A DNA stretch of 64,000 nt, taken from assembly GCA_016868315.1 (NCBI GenBank), contig VGHE01000004.1, positions 208,000 to 271,999 on the forward strand, given 5' to 3'. The stretch is from Betaproteobacteria bacterium. Its GTDB lineage: Bacteria; Bdellovibrionota_B; Oligoflexia; Silvanigrellales; Silvanigrellaceae. Below, piece by piece: positions 8,990 through 17,903 of this stretch. Under the pieces are notes generated by a model that had not been told where the DNA came from, made no database searches, and was given only the letters and a program-made list of their open reading frames with translations. Every line of letters starts with the position of its first letter. The stretch's first letter is position 1. A program made the translations under genes and the position numbers.

Positions 8990-9919
8990 ATGATTCATTT
9001 TGCATTCCATCGCCCTCCCTTAAACAACCCCCAGGTTGAAAAACTTCTTAATTCTGCGTTCTCAGTCGGTCACTATGCGGAAAATTTTCCGCATATTTTT
9101 TCTGCCAACTCCGGTGCATTCATAGCGACAGCAAGCACTGCTCAGGGTGAAATCAAAGGCCTATGTGCCGTGGACTCCGAGTTCTGGAGTGAGCCTGTGT
9201 TTATGCGCGGAGCGTGTATCGGAAGTGTTGCTGTTGACCCTTCGGCGCAGGGGCAAGGTCTTGGTCGAGCTCTGCTGGCCTGGGTGCTGGAGCAACTTGC
9301 TGAGGCGCAGCTGCATGACTTTGTTTACCTGTTTTCGCAGCCGCGTGAGTTCTATGGTGCACTCGGTTTTGTCGCTGCAGGTCGTGAAGGTCTTTTTAAA
9401 TTCAACGCAACCCCTGAGCACATTTCTTTGCCTGCCGAGTTACGCTTTGTGCCACCGCGCGAAATTTCCCAGCTTGAGAGCGCGACGCGCCTGAGAGTTT
9501 GGAGCGCGCTTGAGCGTGGGCGAAGAGCGGGGGAAAGCCAATCGAGCTGGGTAAAGTTTGAGAGTCTTTGCAGTGTCTCTGGTCTGCTCTTGAGTTGGCT
9601 GGAAGGCGCAGATGGAGAAATTTTGGCTGGTGCATGCATCGGTAAGGGCATTGATTTTAAAGGAGTCATGCACACTTTCTTTGCTGAATCGGATGCTCTA
9701 GCGTCGGCTTTTCTCGATATTTTTTTTAAAGCTTACCCGACCGTCGCGAATGAGCTTTTGATTGCACCAGGACTATGGTCAGAGCCACTAAAGATGCAGC
9801 TCCTGCAAGATCAATCACAGACCTTGTGCCTTGTGCGCGGGTTTTCAAATTCCACCCGGCAGGTGGTTGACCTGTTTGCAAAGGGTAGGGTTTATCCGCG
9901 CTCATTGTTTAGTAGCTAG
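8990..9919 (+). CDS. GNAT-family N-acetyltransferase
   Basis: An acetyl-CoA-dependent acyltransferase of unknown substrate. The N-terminal ~150 residues hold the GNAT core: SVAVDPSAQGQGLGRALL is motif A with the Q-x-x-G-x-G acetyl-CoA loop, and FYGALGFVAAG is the family C-terminal strand. The second half (from about residue 155) is not clearly GNAT and may be a degenerate second domain. The ATG at 8990 is preferred over a GTG at 8975 inside psd. It follows psd closely, so it is probably cotranscribed, and its stop overlaps the convergent cyclo-ligase gene by 4 bases. Confidence 0.75.
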   Translation: MIHFAFHRPPLNNPQVEKLLNSAFSVGHYAENFPHIFSANSGAFIATASTAQGEIKGLCAVDSEFWSEPVFMRGACIGSVAVDPSAQGQGLGRALLAWVLEQLAEAQLHDFVYLFSQPREFYGALGFVAAGREGLFKFNATPEHISLPAELRFVPPREISQLESATRLRVWSALERGRRAGESQSSWVKFESLCSVSGLLLSWLEGADGEILAGACIGKGIDFKGVMHTFFAESDALASAFLDIFFKAYPTVANELLIAPGLWSEPLKMQLLQDQSQTLCLVRGFSNSTRQVVDLFAKGRVYPRSLFSS

Positions 9920-10644
9920 CTGCTTATCGACATGTTCGTTAAGTAAAGCCTGAACTTTTCGGTGGAAAGAACGTCCACCGTTTTTTCCGTCACGATGACA
10001 TCAATGCTCACATCGTGTGTTTCCCTAGGAAGTGTGTTTGCGGCGAGTCGGAGTTCATGAGGCACACACGCCACGGAGAGAACGTGGTTTCCGTGTTCTT
10101 CAAGGAAGCGGTCGTAGTATCCCCCACCGTAGCCCAAGCGCGTACCCGCGAGATCAACCGCAAGGCAGGGTGTGATGACGAGTGTTAGAGAGCGATTTGA
10201 TGGTAGAGCCCGGCTCAGCTGCACTGATGCGGGAGGCTGTGGCAACGAGCGTGCGTCTTTGGCCCAGAGCTCTATGCCGCTTTGCCACGGGTACCAGTTC
10301 AGCACACCATTGGGCAAAGCATGTGGTAGCCAGCAGTTTTCCATGGGGCAGTGACCGAGGAGCTGGAGCTCAGAACCCATGGGGACGTAAGCTGCCCAGG
10401 GCGTGTTCCAAAATTCCGGCGTTGCACCTGCGGATGAGGCGGCGCGCAGGAACTCCGAAAAGCGCAGGATGTGTGCCTTGCCCCAGTCCGTCTGGCCCAA
10501 CACTGCGTTTTTTTTAAGGAACTCCCGCTGCCCGCGAAAATTCTTGCGCAACCGAGGTTTCGGCGCACGTTCTTGTCCCCCGGACTGTTCTACGCTAAGC
10601 CAGCAGCGCGATTGTAAACCGCGTAACGAAGGGAAAAAAGACAT
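9916..10644 (-). CDS. 5-formyltetrahydrofolate cyclo-ligase
   Basis: Converts 5-formyl-THF plus ATP to 5,10-methenyl-THF, returning stored folate to the C1 pool. The C-terminal signature GTRLGYGGGYYDRFL is clear. The family N-terminal helix (PRLRKNFRGQREFL) is also present, preceded by an unusually long leader of about 30 residues. The ATG at 10644 is chosen over a TTG at 10683. Its start codon overlaps the start codon of the divergent gene at 10643 (both use the same CATG). The role connects with the metF-type and metH genes at 20.7-26.5 kb. Confidence 0.85.
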   Translation of the reverse strand: MSFFPSLRGLQSRCWLSVEQSGGQERAPKPRLRKNFRGQREFLKKNAVLGQTDWGKAHILRFSEFLRAASSAGATPEFWNTPWAAYVPMGSELQLLGHCPMENCWLPHALPNGVLNWYPWQSGIELWAKDARSLPQPPASVQLSRALPSNRSLTLVITPCLAVDLAGTRLGYGGGYYDRFLEEHGNHVLSVACVPHELRLAANTLPRETHDVSIDVIVTEKTVDVLSTEKFRLYLTNMSISS

Positions 10645-10921
10645 GGCAACACCTGCAGCTCTGGCCGATAAGGCATTCGGCAACGGCCAATATTATCTGA
10701 TTGACGTTGAAACTGTTGTAACTGTGTACCGTGATGCGGGCTACGATGTCGACAACGAGGACGAGGAAGTGCCGAATGTTCTGACTGTGGATGGTCAGGA
10801 GTGTTTCTTTACGGGCGATCTCGTTAAGCGCAACAACACCTACTACGAGATTGTTATCGCTGCCAACGGCTTCAGCTGGGACGAAGTCGAGTCCGATGCT
10901 GACTTCGACGACGAAGAGTGA
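10643..10921 (+). CDS. Small acidic protein of unknown function
   Basis: A 92-residue, strongly acidic protein; the C-terminus is almost wholly Asp/Glu (DEVESDADFDDEE). It has no cysteine pair beyond one Cys and no membrane segment. GAAGGG lies upstream of the ATG. It is divergent from the folate cyclo-ligase gene and 59 bases upstream of the DNA methyltransferase. A short CCACC/GGTGG hairpin lies in that gap. I do not recognise the family. The acidity recalls nucleic-acid-mimicking or chaperone-like proteins, but nothing more supports that. Confidence 0.6.
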   Translation: MATPAALADKAFGNGQYYLIDVETVVTVYRDAGYDVDNEDEEVPNVLTVDGQECFFTGDLVKRNNTYYEIVIAANGFSWDEVESDADFDDEE

Positions 10922-10980
10922 TTCACTACCACCATGCGGTGGCACCACACGGTTGATTCAAGGGCTGAGGAGACCTCTGC

Positions 10981-12234
10981 ATGCTTGAGCTGGTCTGGCC
11001 GGGTAAAGAATCAACGGCTCGGGATTGTGTGCTTCCTTCCGACAAAACTCTGAAGCTCTGGACGCCCCGCGCCAGACCCGAGCCACCTTCTTCTCTCCAA
11101 GAGCCCGCTGAGCATAGGATCATGGCTGGCGATAATCTTGATGCTCTCAAACTTCTGCGCGATGCTGGCGAGCGTTACGACGTCATCTACATTGACCCGC
11201 CCTACAATACGGGCAGTGCGCTCACCTACAAAGACAAAAGCGCATTTTCGGGTGCAAACGCATCAGCGCAATGGTTGAATGAAATATATCCGCGCATGAT
11301 TCTTGCGCGAGATGTTCTTGCAGAAACCGGAGTCTTGTTCGTCAGCATTGATGACAACGAAGCCTGTCATTTGCTAACAATCATGCGTGAGATTTTTGGT
11401 CAGGAGAATCATCTCGGAACAATCAAATGGCGGCGTAAGCGAAAGCCAAGCTTTCTCGACAAACATCTCAGCGCAACGCTGGAATATATTCTTGTGTTTG
11501 CCCGCAATGCTGCTGTGTGTCCGCGATTGTTGGGCGCACAGACCGAGGAATCAACCCGTCCCGTTCTTAACGCATCTAACAAAGACGTAGAACGAAGAAT
11601 TCCTGAGGGCATGTCTGCGCTTTGCCCGGAGGGTGAATATGCCCCTGGCGTTTATACCAACCGCTCGCTTGGCTTTAGGCTTCTCGACCCATTGGTTGTG
11701 CGGCAGGGAGCGGTCGAAAAAGGCGCACGCGTTGTCGGACCTTTTCGAATTCAGCAGGAGCTGTGGGCTCAGACCGGATTCATCACACGTTATTTTGGAT
11801 TGCGGCGACGTGTTTTGGCATCCGAGCAGAAACGCAGACATGCCGAAGATAATGGCACACACTGGCCTACAAACGAGGATGCCCAGGCAGAACTCAAGGC
11901 CGTGTTTGACGGTGAGCGCGTGTTTGATTTTCCTAAGCCCGTGGGCCTACTTCAGGAGCTTTTGGCTATGGTGCCACGCGAGAGTCCTCAACCACCACAA
12001 CGCTGTCTTGATTTCTATGCGGGCTCGGGAAGCTTTTTGATTGCTGCGCTCGAACAGAGCCGCCGCGACAGCATTGCGCGTCGGGTTGACCTCGTGCAGA
12101 GCCGCGAGGTCGTGCGTGGCCAGGTGGCTCATCAATTCGATGACATTGCGGAAATTTGTGCCTATCGGGTGATCACTGATAGCCGCAGACGCGGATTTGA
12201 ACCCTCTTTCGCTTTTTCGGAACTCGCACAATAA
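10981..12234 (+). CDS. Solitary site-specific DNA methyltransferase (type III Mod-like)
   Basis: A 417-residue amino-methyltransferase of the beta class, in which the catalytic motif precedes the SAM-binding motif. Motif IV is DPPYNTG (Asp72-Tyr75) and motif I is DFYAGSGSF from residue 344. DPPY indicates N6-adenine or N4-cytosine methylation; similarity to type III Mod and N6-adenine enzymes favours adenine. The middle (about 150-320) would carry target recognition. GAGGAG precedes the ATG. No restriction endonuclease gene is adjacent, so it may be an orphan methylase with an epigenetic role. It is shorter than full type III Mod subunits. Confidence 0.85.
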   Translation: MLELVWPGKESTARDCVLPSDKTLKLWTPRARPEPPSSLQEPAEHRIMAGDNLDALKLLRDAGERYDVIYIDPPYNTGSALTYKDKSAFSGANASAQWLNEIYPRMILARDVLAETGVLFVSIDDNEACHLLTIMREIFGQENHLGTIKWRRKRKPSFLDKHLSATLEYILVFARNAAVCPRLLGAQTEESTRPVLNASNKDVERRIPEGMSALCPEGEYAPGVYTNRSLGFRLLDPLVVRQGAVEKGARVVGPFRIQQELWAQTGFITRYFGLRRRVLASEQKRRHAEDNGTHWPTNEDAQAELKAVFDGERVFDFPKPVGLLQELLAMVPRESPQPPQRCLDFYAGSGSFLIAALEQSRRDSIARRVDLVQSREVVRGQVAHQFDDIAEICAYRVITDSRRRGFEPSFAFSELAQ

Positions 12235-12307
12235 GAATGGGTAAATGCTGCAGTAATTGAGCTTCTCTAGGCCTGCTAACCTGAGGTCAGCGGGATGAGG
12301 AATCTTT

Positions 12308-12634
12308 ATGGGCAGTCATTTCGAAAAACGAATTTTTTCGGTCTTACTTGTGGGTCTGTTGCATGTTGGCAGCGCCCATGCGAGCGATGATCTTGTCATT
12401 CGTGGCGATCAGTCCAAGTCACTTTTGTCCGAAGTTCCTCTTCCCTTGAAGGCACTTCCCGATTGGTTTTTTGAAGAGTCACCAACAGACGCGGACGCGC
12501 AGTTGAAAAAACTTCTCGCAGATGTCGAGCTGTTTACGCGCACCCCTGCAACAACTGAGTCAAACCAAAACAGCAATAGCATTCCACCCAAAGACAAGCC
12601 GAATTCTACAGCAGCCGATGGAGCGACTCCATGA
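12308..12634 (+). CDS. Small periplasmic protein of the TolQ/R-like cluster
   Basis: A 108-residue protein with a clear signal peptide ending near AHA-SDD. The mature part is short, acidic in the middle, and ends in an Asn/Pro/Ser-rich tail. No family is recognised. It is the first gene of a five-gene run and overlaps the TolQ-like start by ATGA, implying coupled translation. GAGGA lies upstream of the ATG. A periplasmic accessory role in the complex is inferred from position only. Confidence 0.6.
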   Translation: MGSHFEKRIFSVLLVGLLHVGSAHASDDLVIRGDQSKSLLSEVPLPLKALPDWFFEESPTDADAQLKKLLADVELFTRTPATTESNQNSNSIPPKDKPNSTAADGATP

Positions 12635-13422
12635 TTCAGGAAATGTTTGAACTGTTCAGATCGCGCGAGCCTGTTCCCTATATTATTCTTGCGATTTTTG
12701 CGGTCGGATGGGTGATTGTTTTTGAGCGCTTCATTGCTCTGCAGCTGACCTACCGGGTGAACTTCAATAAGTTCAACGCAACCATTCGCCGCATGCTTTC
12801 CGCAGGCGATCTCGATCGAGCAAGGCAATACTGTGCAGCCTCGGGAAACACCGGTGTTCCGCTCATCACCGCCAAAGCCATTGAGGCCTACGAGAACGAG
12901 AATTTCCGTGTGCGCATGGTCGTCTCCGAAGAGACTCTGGCCTTTATGCCGCGTATCCGTCGGCGTATTTCGCAGCTTCCCAATCTTGCCGCTGTCGCTG
13001 TGTTGCTGGGAGCTCTCGCGGCAGTCAATGGCGTTTGGCAGAGCTTCCAAATGGTTGATGGACTCGAATTGGGTCTCAAAAGTTTTGCGTTCAGCCGCGG
13101 GTTGAGTCAGGCACTGACTCCAATTGCATTGGGTCTAGCCGCGTCGGTATTTCTCATGATTCCCTATGGCATTCTCGATGCAATGGCCAATCGCCTCGAG
13201 GGCGAAATCGAACACAGCTTAACTGTGGTTTTGAACTTGCTGGCTCCTGAAATGCAGCCAGTCTTTGCACAGCCTGTGGGAGTATCACAGGTTGTTTCAG
13301 GCGATACACAGAACAATGCCGCGACTCATGAAGATGACGGTCAGGTGAACAAGGGAGGCTACCAGGATGTCGCAAGTGCGGAGCGCTCAGACCCCGTTCC
13401 AGATGAGGAAGAGATCATTTGA
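12631..13422 (+). CDS. MotA/TolQ/ExbB-type proton channel family protein
   Basis: A 263-residue inner-membrane protein with the three-helix TolQ layout: TM1 about residues 17-37, a long cytoplasmic loop, TM2 about 116-139 and TM3 about 160-185. The segment LLGALAAVNGVWQSF matches the TolQ/ExbB LLGLLGTVxG motif, but the conserved threonine is Ala. A hydrophilic tail of about 45 residues follows. In TolQ/ExbB/MotA systems this subunit turns proton flow into work on the envelope. Neighbours encode two TolR-like proteins and a TonB-like protein, the same one-plus-two composition as the AglRQS gliding motor of myxobacteria. Confidence 0.75.
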   Translation: MIQEMFELFRSREPVPYIILAIFAVGWVIVFERFIALQLTYRVNFNKFNATIRRMLSAGDLDRARQYCAASGNTGVPLITAKAIEAYENENFRVRMVVSEETLAFMPRIRRRISQLPNLAAVAVLLGALAAVNGVWQSFQMVDGLELGLKSFAFSRGLSQALTPIALGLAASVFLMIPYGILDAMANRLEGEIEHSLTVVLNLLAPEMQPVFAQPVGVSQVVSGDTQNNAATHEDDGQVNKGGYQDVASAERSDPVPDEEEII

Positions 13423-13924
13423 TCTCGCCTGGGGCGCTTGGGTTGGCATTCTCGCTGTAATGACCGCCGTTGGTGCAGCCCTGGCGGGTTCGCAGATCCT
13501 GTTGATGTACCCTCGCCCCGTGCAAATGATGGAATTCAAATATCCAAGTCTGCCCAAAGCTGATTCAGTTGCTGCGGTGCAACTCAACAGAGAAACGGTT
13601 GCTCTTTATTGGAGTGCCGAAGGGGTTATGCTTGGTCGTATCTCGGATCTTGCCGCCCCTTTGCGACCAGGCGAGCTTCTCCTCAAGCGTGGTCAATACG
13701 CAACAATTGGAACTTTGGGTGAAGAGATTCGTGAATGGTGCAAGAAGAATTTGAAGGCGCCTGTGATTCATCTCGCGCTCGGTCAATCTGTGAAACAACA
13801 AGGACTGACCATGACTCAGATTTCAGAGGTGGTCAGTGTTTTTCGTTCTGTGAACGAGAATCAGTTTGACACGACCAATGTTGCACCCGTGGTTATTCCA
13901 TTTGAGCTTTTGAATCCGTTGTGA
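13367..13924 (+). CDS. TolR/ExbD-like single-pass membrane protein (first)
   Basis: A 185-residue protein with a short cytoplasmic N-terminus, one membrane helix (about 21-45) and a periplasmic domain, the ExbD/TolR plan. Its start overlaps the TolQ-like gene by 56 bases; GGGAGG is upstream. Asp19, at the cytoplasmic edge of the helix (SFDLAWGAW), is the only candidate for the proton-carrying Asp of TolR/ExbD. Sequence similarity is weak, so assignment rests on size, topology and position between a TolQ-like and a second TolR-like gene. Confidence 0.55.
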   Translation: MSQVRSAQTPFQMRKRSFDLAWGAWVGILAVMTAVGAALAGSQILLMYPRPVQMMEFKYPSLPKADSVAAVQLNRETVALYWSAEGVMLGRISDLAAPLRPGELLLKRGQYATIGTLGEEIREWCKKNLKAPVIHLALGQSVKQQGLTMTQISEVVSVFRSVNENQFDTTNVAPVVIPFELLNPL

Positions 13925-13934
13925 AGAGGGACTG

Positions 13935-14495
13935 ATGTTTACCGAGGGCTCAAGACAATTTGGTGTTTGGCGCGGAGGTCACCCGAGCCTCAATCGTCAC
14001 GCGGGTCGTCCAACCCAAGCATTGTTGTTGGCCTACGGACTCTGTGCATTTCTGACCTGGATGATTTTCATTCTCACACTCAAGATCCGCGGTGAATTCT
14101 TTCTTATTGAGAGTATGAACCTGCCTTTGCATGCTGTTTCCGGTGAGTCAGCGAAGCCGATGCCTATGCGCAGTGTCGGCTTATCTCTGGCAATCCGCTC
14201 CACAGCAGTCCAAGGACAATCAAGAGTCGTGCTTGATACGGGAGAGTCCTTCCTGATTCCTGAAGATAAGAAAGCTCTGCGTGAATTTCTAAATCAGCGT
14301 GTGGAAAGCATGGAGCTTTCAGCGATGATTCGTAAAAAGATTATGCCTGGACTCGGAACGGTCGTGCTTTGGGTTGATAAAGGGGTCACACTCGAAAGCA
14401 TGCAACCCTTGGCAAAGGATTTGGTCAGTCTTGGTTTTGATACCCTTAACTATGCCGTTGACATTCATAAGCCCGCAGCAACGGAGAGGCGATGA
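13935..14495 (+). CDS. TolR/ExbD-like single-pass membrane protein (second)
   Basis: A 186-residue protein with one membrane helix (about 28-49) and a periplasmic domain. The C-terminus (VVLWVDKGVTLESMQPLAKDL then LGFDTLNYAV) follows the ExbD/TolR end pattern of a strand, helix and strand. The helix has no acidic residue, so the essential TolR/ExbD Asp is missing. It lies 10 bases after the first TolR-like gene and overlaps the TonB-like gene by 4 bases. A stator-like partner in the same complex is inferred. Confidence 0.55.
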   Translation: MFTEGSRQFGVWRGGHPSLNRHAGRPTQALLLAYGLCAFLTWMIFILTLKIRGEFFLIESMNLPLHAVSGESAKPMPMRSVGLSLAIRSTAVQGQSRVVLDTGESFLIPEDKKALREFLNQRVESMELSAMIRKKIMPGLGTVVLWVDKGVTLESMQPLAKDLVSLGFDTLNYAVDIHKPAATERR

Positions 14496-16234
14496 TGGTG
14501 AAGTCACGCTTCAAAAAAGTATTCTCTGCAAAGCAGGCCGAAACGGTTTATCTGAAGGTTCAAGTCTACCAGGGGCCTGCACTGCAGTGTGAATTTGAAG
14601 CACCGCTCAAGCGAACCTGTCGGGTGCGGCTCGGAAAATCACCAGCTGTGGAATTGCCCCTTCCGTTTTCGACTTTTCCAACCGACTTGACCCTATTTAG
14701 CATTGATAAATGGGGTGCTAAGGTTCACCTGGATCCGCGTATCGATGGGTTTGTCTCAGATGGACAGCGATTTGGAGAGGTGCGTGACTTCATTGCGCCG
14801 CGAGGTGCGTTGAAGGAACTTGCGACTGTGCTTGAGCCGCTTGAGGTTCCTATTCCACTGGGCAGTCGTGGGGCACTTGAGATCGGTGGTTATACGGCAG
14901 TATTTCGGGTGGAGAAGGCGAGACTCGCACCAAAGAAGGTGAAGGTCGAAGGTGCACCCAAGGCGCCTTTCGCACTTCCCGAGGCAAACTCAGGTCTTGA
15001 AAGATTTGGATTTTTGATTGGCATGGTGTTGGCCGTGATTGTGACAGTCCCGCTGGTACAATGGCTCAACAAATCAAAGATTCAGGACTTCAAGTCTTTG
15101 GCCGACATGTCGCCATTTCTTGCATCTGAGGTCATTCATCCCGATCACTTTCAAATTCTGCCTTGGGCTTTTGGTTCGGAGTATGAAGGGAAGAAGATTG
15201 TTACGCACGCGTTGGTTTGGGTCGACGAATTGCGTCGGAAGTGGAATGCCGAGGACTCGGGCTCACGGTATGATGCAACTCTTCCGCAATTGCGCGGCTT
15301 TTCCACGCCAGCTAATGTTCTAGAAAGACGCCGTTCACTGCAGAACGCACTTGAGGCTGAATGGTCGGAAGTGACTCAAAAGAGAAACGCTGCCGCACCG
15401 GGAACGTTCATGAAGGGCCAGGCGACTTACGCACCCTTCCGTGTTGTCGTCAGCGGTGGAGAGCGTGGTTCGTTGTCCGAGCGAGTGCGTGCGCGCATTG
15501 AAAAGCTCAACCAAACCCATGGCGCGATTGTGTCGCTGATTGAAACAGAGCATCAGTATCTCAAAGAACATTTCGCCACGATGAATGCGGAGATTCCTCA
15601 AATCTTCGAACCACCCAAGGAGCCTGGGATATTCTTTCGCCTCGCGGAGAAATCTTTTTCTGTTGAGCGAGATAACTTTCAGTCGGCTGAGAGCTTTGCA
15701 GCTTTGGCTCGACAGAAGCAGAATTCTTTGAAGGCATCTCTGGGTGATGAGCCCTCTGAGGCGATCGTTTGGTCGGATGAGTCTCTGACACTTCCGCACG
15801 TGCTGAGTTTAAGTCTTGCTGAGACTCTGGCTGGACGAGAGCAAGATCTGCTCAGAAACGCAAAACTATCGTTGGGCGTCATCGCGCCGCCGCCCGCTCC
15901 CAAGCCCGTGCCCAAGATCAACATGAAGGACGTGGAATCATTCATCCGCGGACGGAGCCCTGAAGTGAAGAGCTGCTATGACGTAGCCTTGGGGCGTAAT
16001 CCTCGCCTGGGTGGAGCCGTTGTCTGGCAATGGACGATTGCAGAGAGCGGACGCGTTGTGCGTTCGGCTGTGAAGAGCTCAAGCATTAAAGATGGCGATT
16101 TTCTGAAGTGTCTCGATAAAAAAGTCAAAGGTTGGACTTTCCCCAAACCAGTGAACGGGGCTATTACAATTTCATTCCCGTTCCGATTTGTTGTTCGTGA
16201 GAATATGGACACACTCGAGCGGAACGCGCGATAG
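14492..16234 (+). CDS. AgmX/PglI-type TonB-like envelope protein
   Basis: A 580-residue membrane protein. The N-terminal ~170 residues are cytoplasmic and beta-rich, resembling the small domain found in myxobacterial AgmX/TonB-like proteins. A single helix (about 172-192, FGFLIGMVLAVIVTVPLVQW) is followed by a long periplasmic region. The last ~100 residues match the AgmX/PglI C-terminal domain: FIRGRSPEVKSCYDVAL, LGGAVVWQWTI, then a WTFPKP segment. Such proteins couple TolQR-type motors to outer-membrane partners. GGAGAGG precedes the start. RNase J follows after 13 bases. Confidence 0.75.
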   Translation: MMVKSRFKKVFSAKQAETVYLKVQVYQGPALQCEFEAPLKRTCRVRLGKSPAVELPLPFSTFPTDLTLFSIDKWGAKVHLDPRIDGFVSDGQRFGEVRDFIAPRGALKELATVLEPLEVPIPLGSRGALEIGGYTAVFRVEKARLAPKKVKVEGAPKAPFALPEANSGLERFGFLIGMVLAVIVTVPLVQWLNKSKIQDFKSLADMSPFLASEVIHPDHFQILPWAFGSEYEGKKIVTHALVWVDELRRKWNAEDSGSRYDATLPQLRGFSTPANVLERRRSLQNALEAEWSEVTQKRNAAAPGTFMKGQATYAPFRVVVSGGERGSLSERVRARIEKLNQTHGAIVSLIETEHQYLKEHFATMNAEIPQIFEPPKEPGIFFRLAEKSFSVERDNFQSAESFAALARQKQNSLKASLGDEPSEAIVWSDESLTLPHVLSLSLAETLAGREQDLLRNAKLSLGVIAPPPAPKPVPKINMKDVESFIRGRSPEVKSCYDVALGRNPRLGGAVVWQWTIAESGRVVRSAVKSSSIKDGDFLKCLDKKVKGWTFPKPVNGAITISFPFRFVVRENMDTLERNAR

Positions 16235-16247
16235 GCGAAGGATTTTA

Positions 16248-17897
16248 ATGCGTAAAGTATTTCAGGTAATTCCGCTTGGGGGATGTGGTGAGATTGGGAT
16301 GAATCTCACCCTGTGGTGTGTTGATGATTCCTATTATTTCGTTGATTGCGGAACACTCTTCGCAGATGAGCATCATCCCGGAATGGATCTGATTTTTCCC
16401 TCGCTCGACTGCCTGCGCGAACGCGGCATCAAGCCAACAGCTTGGCTCATCACGCATGGTCATGAAGATCACATTGGTGCTTTGCCTTATGTGTACGAGG
16501 AGTTTCCGGCACCGATTTATACAACCCTATTTACAGCTGAACTTATCAAGGAAAAATTTCGGGGTCTTGAGCGACCCGCGCCGGATATTCACGTCTGGCA
16601 GGTTTGGCAGCGCACTGCTTTCCGCAACGCAGCGGTCACTCCCTTTCCTGTCAATCACAGCATTCCAGATGCCTGTGGACTCTATTTCGAAACCAAGTAC
16701 GGAAATCTGCTACACACAGGCGACTATCGAATCGATCGCTCCGCGCCAGAAGGTTCCATGACTCTGGACAATCTCACCCGCGTGACAGCCGGGCGTGAAA
16801 CTTTACTGATGACGGCTGACTCGACGAACGTCTTCGTGCCAGGAACTGATCGGGAAGAGCAGCAGATAGCAACCAATTTGGTTAAGATCTTTGCCGACGT
16901 GCGCGGACGAGTTGTAGTCGCAACCTTTGCGAGCAATATCTGGCGTGTGAAAAGCGCATTTCACGCAGCCCGAGCATCGGGTAGAAAGGTCGTGTTGCTG
17001 GGACGCTCGCTGCTGCGCAATTACGACATTTCCAAGAAGCTTGGCCTCATGAGCGAATTTGAAGAGGGTTTGGTTGTTGGACAGGAAGAGCTGAAGCTTC
17101 TGCAGCCTTCTGAGGTGTGTGTGATTTGCACAGGCACGCAGGGAGAGGTTTTTTCTGGTGCGAATCGGCTTGCCTTTGGAAGTCTCGACAGTCTCCGCTT
17201 GGATGGCGACGATCTGGTGATTCTCTCAGCGCGTGCGATTCCTGGAAATGAAAAGTCGATCGGAATTCTCATCAACCAATTTTGGCGAATCGGTTGCCGG
17301 GTCATCACAGGCAAAGAGGCAGAGGTTCACGTGAGTGGGCACGGTTATGCTCAGGATCTGATGGACTCAATTGCGCTCGTGAAGCCCAAGTATTTTATGC
17401 CCCTGCATGGTGAGTTTAGAAATCTTGTTCACCACATCCGCTTGGCCAACAAAGCTGGCGTTCCACCAGAAAGCTGCCATCTCGTTGAAAATGGCGATGT
17501 TCTGACCATAGCGCCTGATGCTCTCGGTGTGATTGATCGTTGGGATGTTGGTCGTGATTTCGTTGGAAGCGACCGTGTGATTTCTGGGTCGGCCGATGTT
17601 CTCAGGAACCGCGTGATGCTGGCCAAGAATGGAATCGTTGAAATTTCCTTTGTGGTGGACAGCACGCTTTCGCGCATGCTCGATGAAGCCAAGATCGCCG
17701 TGCGAGGCGTTAATGTGAGCGCAGATAGGGTCAGCGATGCCCTGAAGTCATCGTTCCGGAGTTTGATGCGAGCTCAGCGCAAAGGAGCCTGGACTCCGGA
17801 GTCACTCTCCGAAGAGCTGAGGATCGCCGTACGGCGCGAGCTTGAAGCTGATGTCGGTTACAAGTGTGTTGTCAGCCTTTTCGTGCATCGCATTTAG
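16248..17897 (+). CDS. rnj: Ribonuclease J
   Basis: A metallo-beta-lactamase/beta-CASP nuclease that degrades and matures RNA by 5'-3' exonucleolytic and endonucleolytic cleavage. The zinc motif HGHEDH is at 70-75. Further family marks are DSTNVFVPG, a beta-CASP domain with AIPGNEKSI, and LHGEFRNL near the C-terminal third. At 549 residues it has normal length. The ATG at 16248 has AAGGA upstream; the frame is open earlier but only inside the previous gene. Possession of RNase J fits many non-enteric proteobacteria. Confidence 0.93.
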   Translation: MRKVFQVIPLGGCGEIGMNLTLWCVDDSYYFVDCGTLFADEHHPGMDLIFPSLDCLRERGIKPTAWLITHGHEDHIGALPYVYEEFPAPIYTTLFTAELIKEKFRGLERPAPDIHVWQVWQRTAFRNAAVTPFPVNHSIPDACGLYFETKYGNLLHTGDYRIDRSAPEGSMTLDNLTRVTAGRETLLMTADSTNVFVPGTDREEQQIATNLVKIFADVRGRVVVATFASNIWRVKSAFHAARASGRKVVLLGRSLLRNYDISKKLGLMSEFEEGLVVGQEELKLLQPSEVCVICTGTQGEVFSGANRLAFGSLDSLRLDGDDLVILSARAIPGNEKSIGILINQFWRIGCRVITGKEAEVHVSGHGYAQDLMDSIALVKPKYFMPLHGEFRNLVHHIRLANKAGVPPESCHLVENGDVLTIAPDALGVIDRWDVGRDFVGSDRVISGSADVLRNRVMLAKNGIVEISFVVDSTLSRMLDEAKIAVRGVNVSADRVSDALKSSFRSLMRAQRKGAWTPESLSEELRIAVRRELEADVGYKCVVSLFVHRI

Positions 17898-17903
17898 GGT
17901 GTT

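Noticed and set aside
8247..9005. 252-codon open frame on the minus strand
   Set aside because: Fully antisense to psd, whose family motifs are clear.
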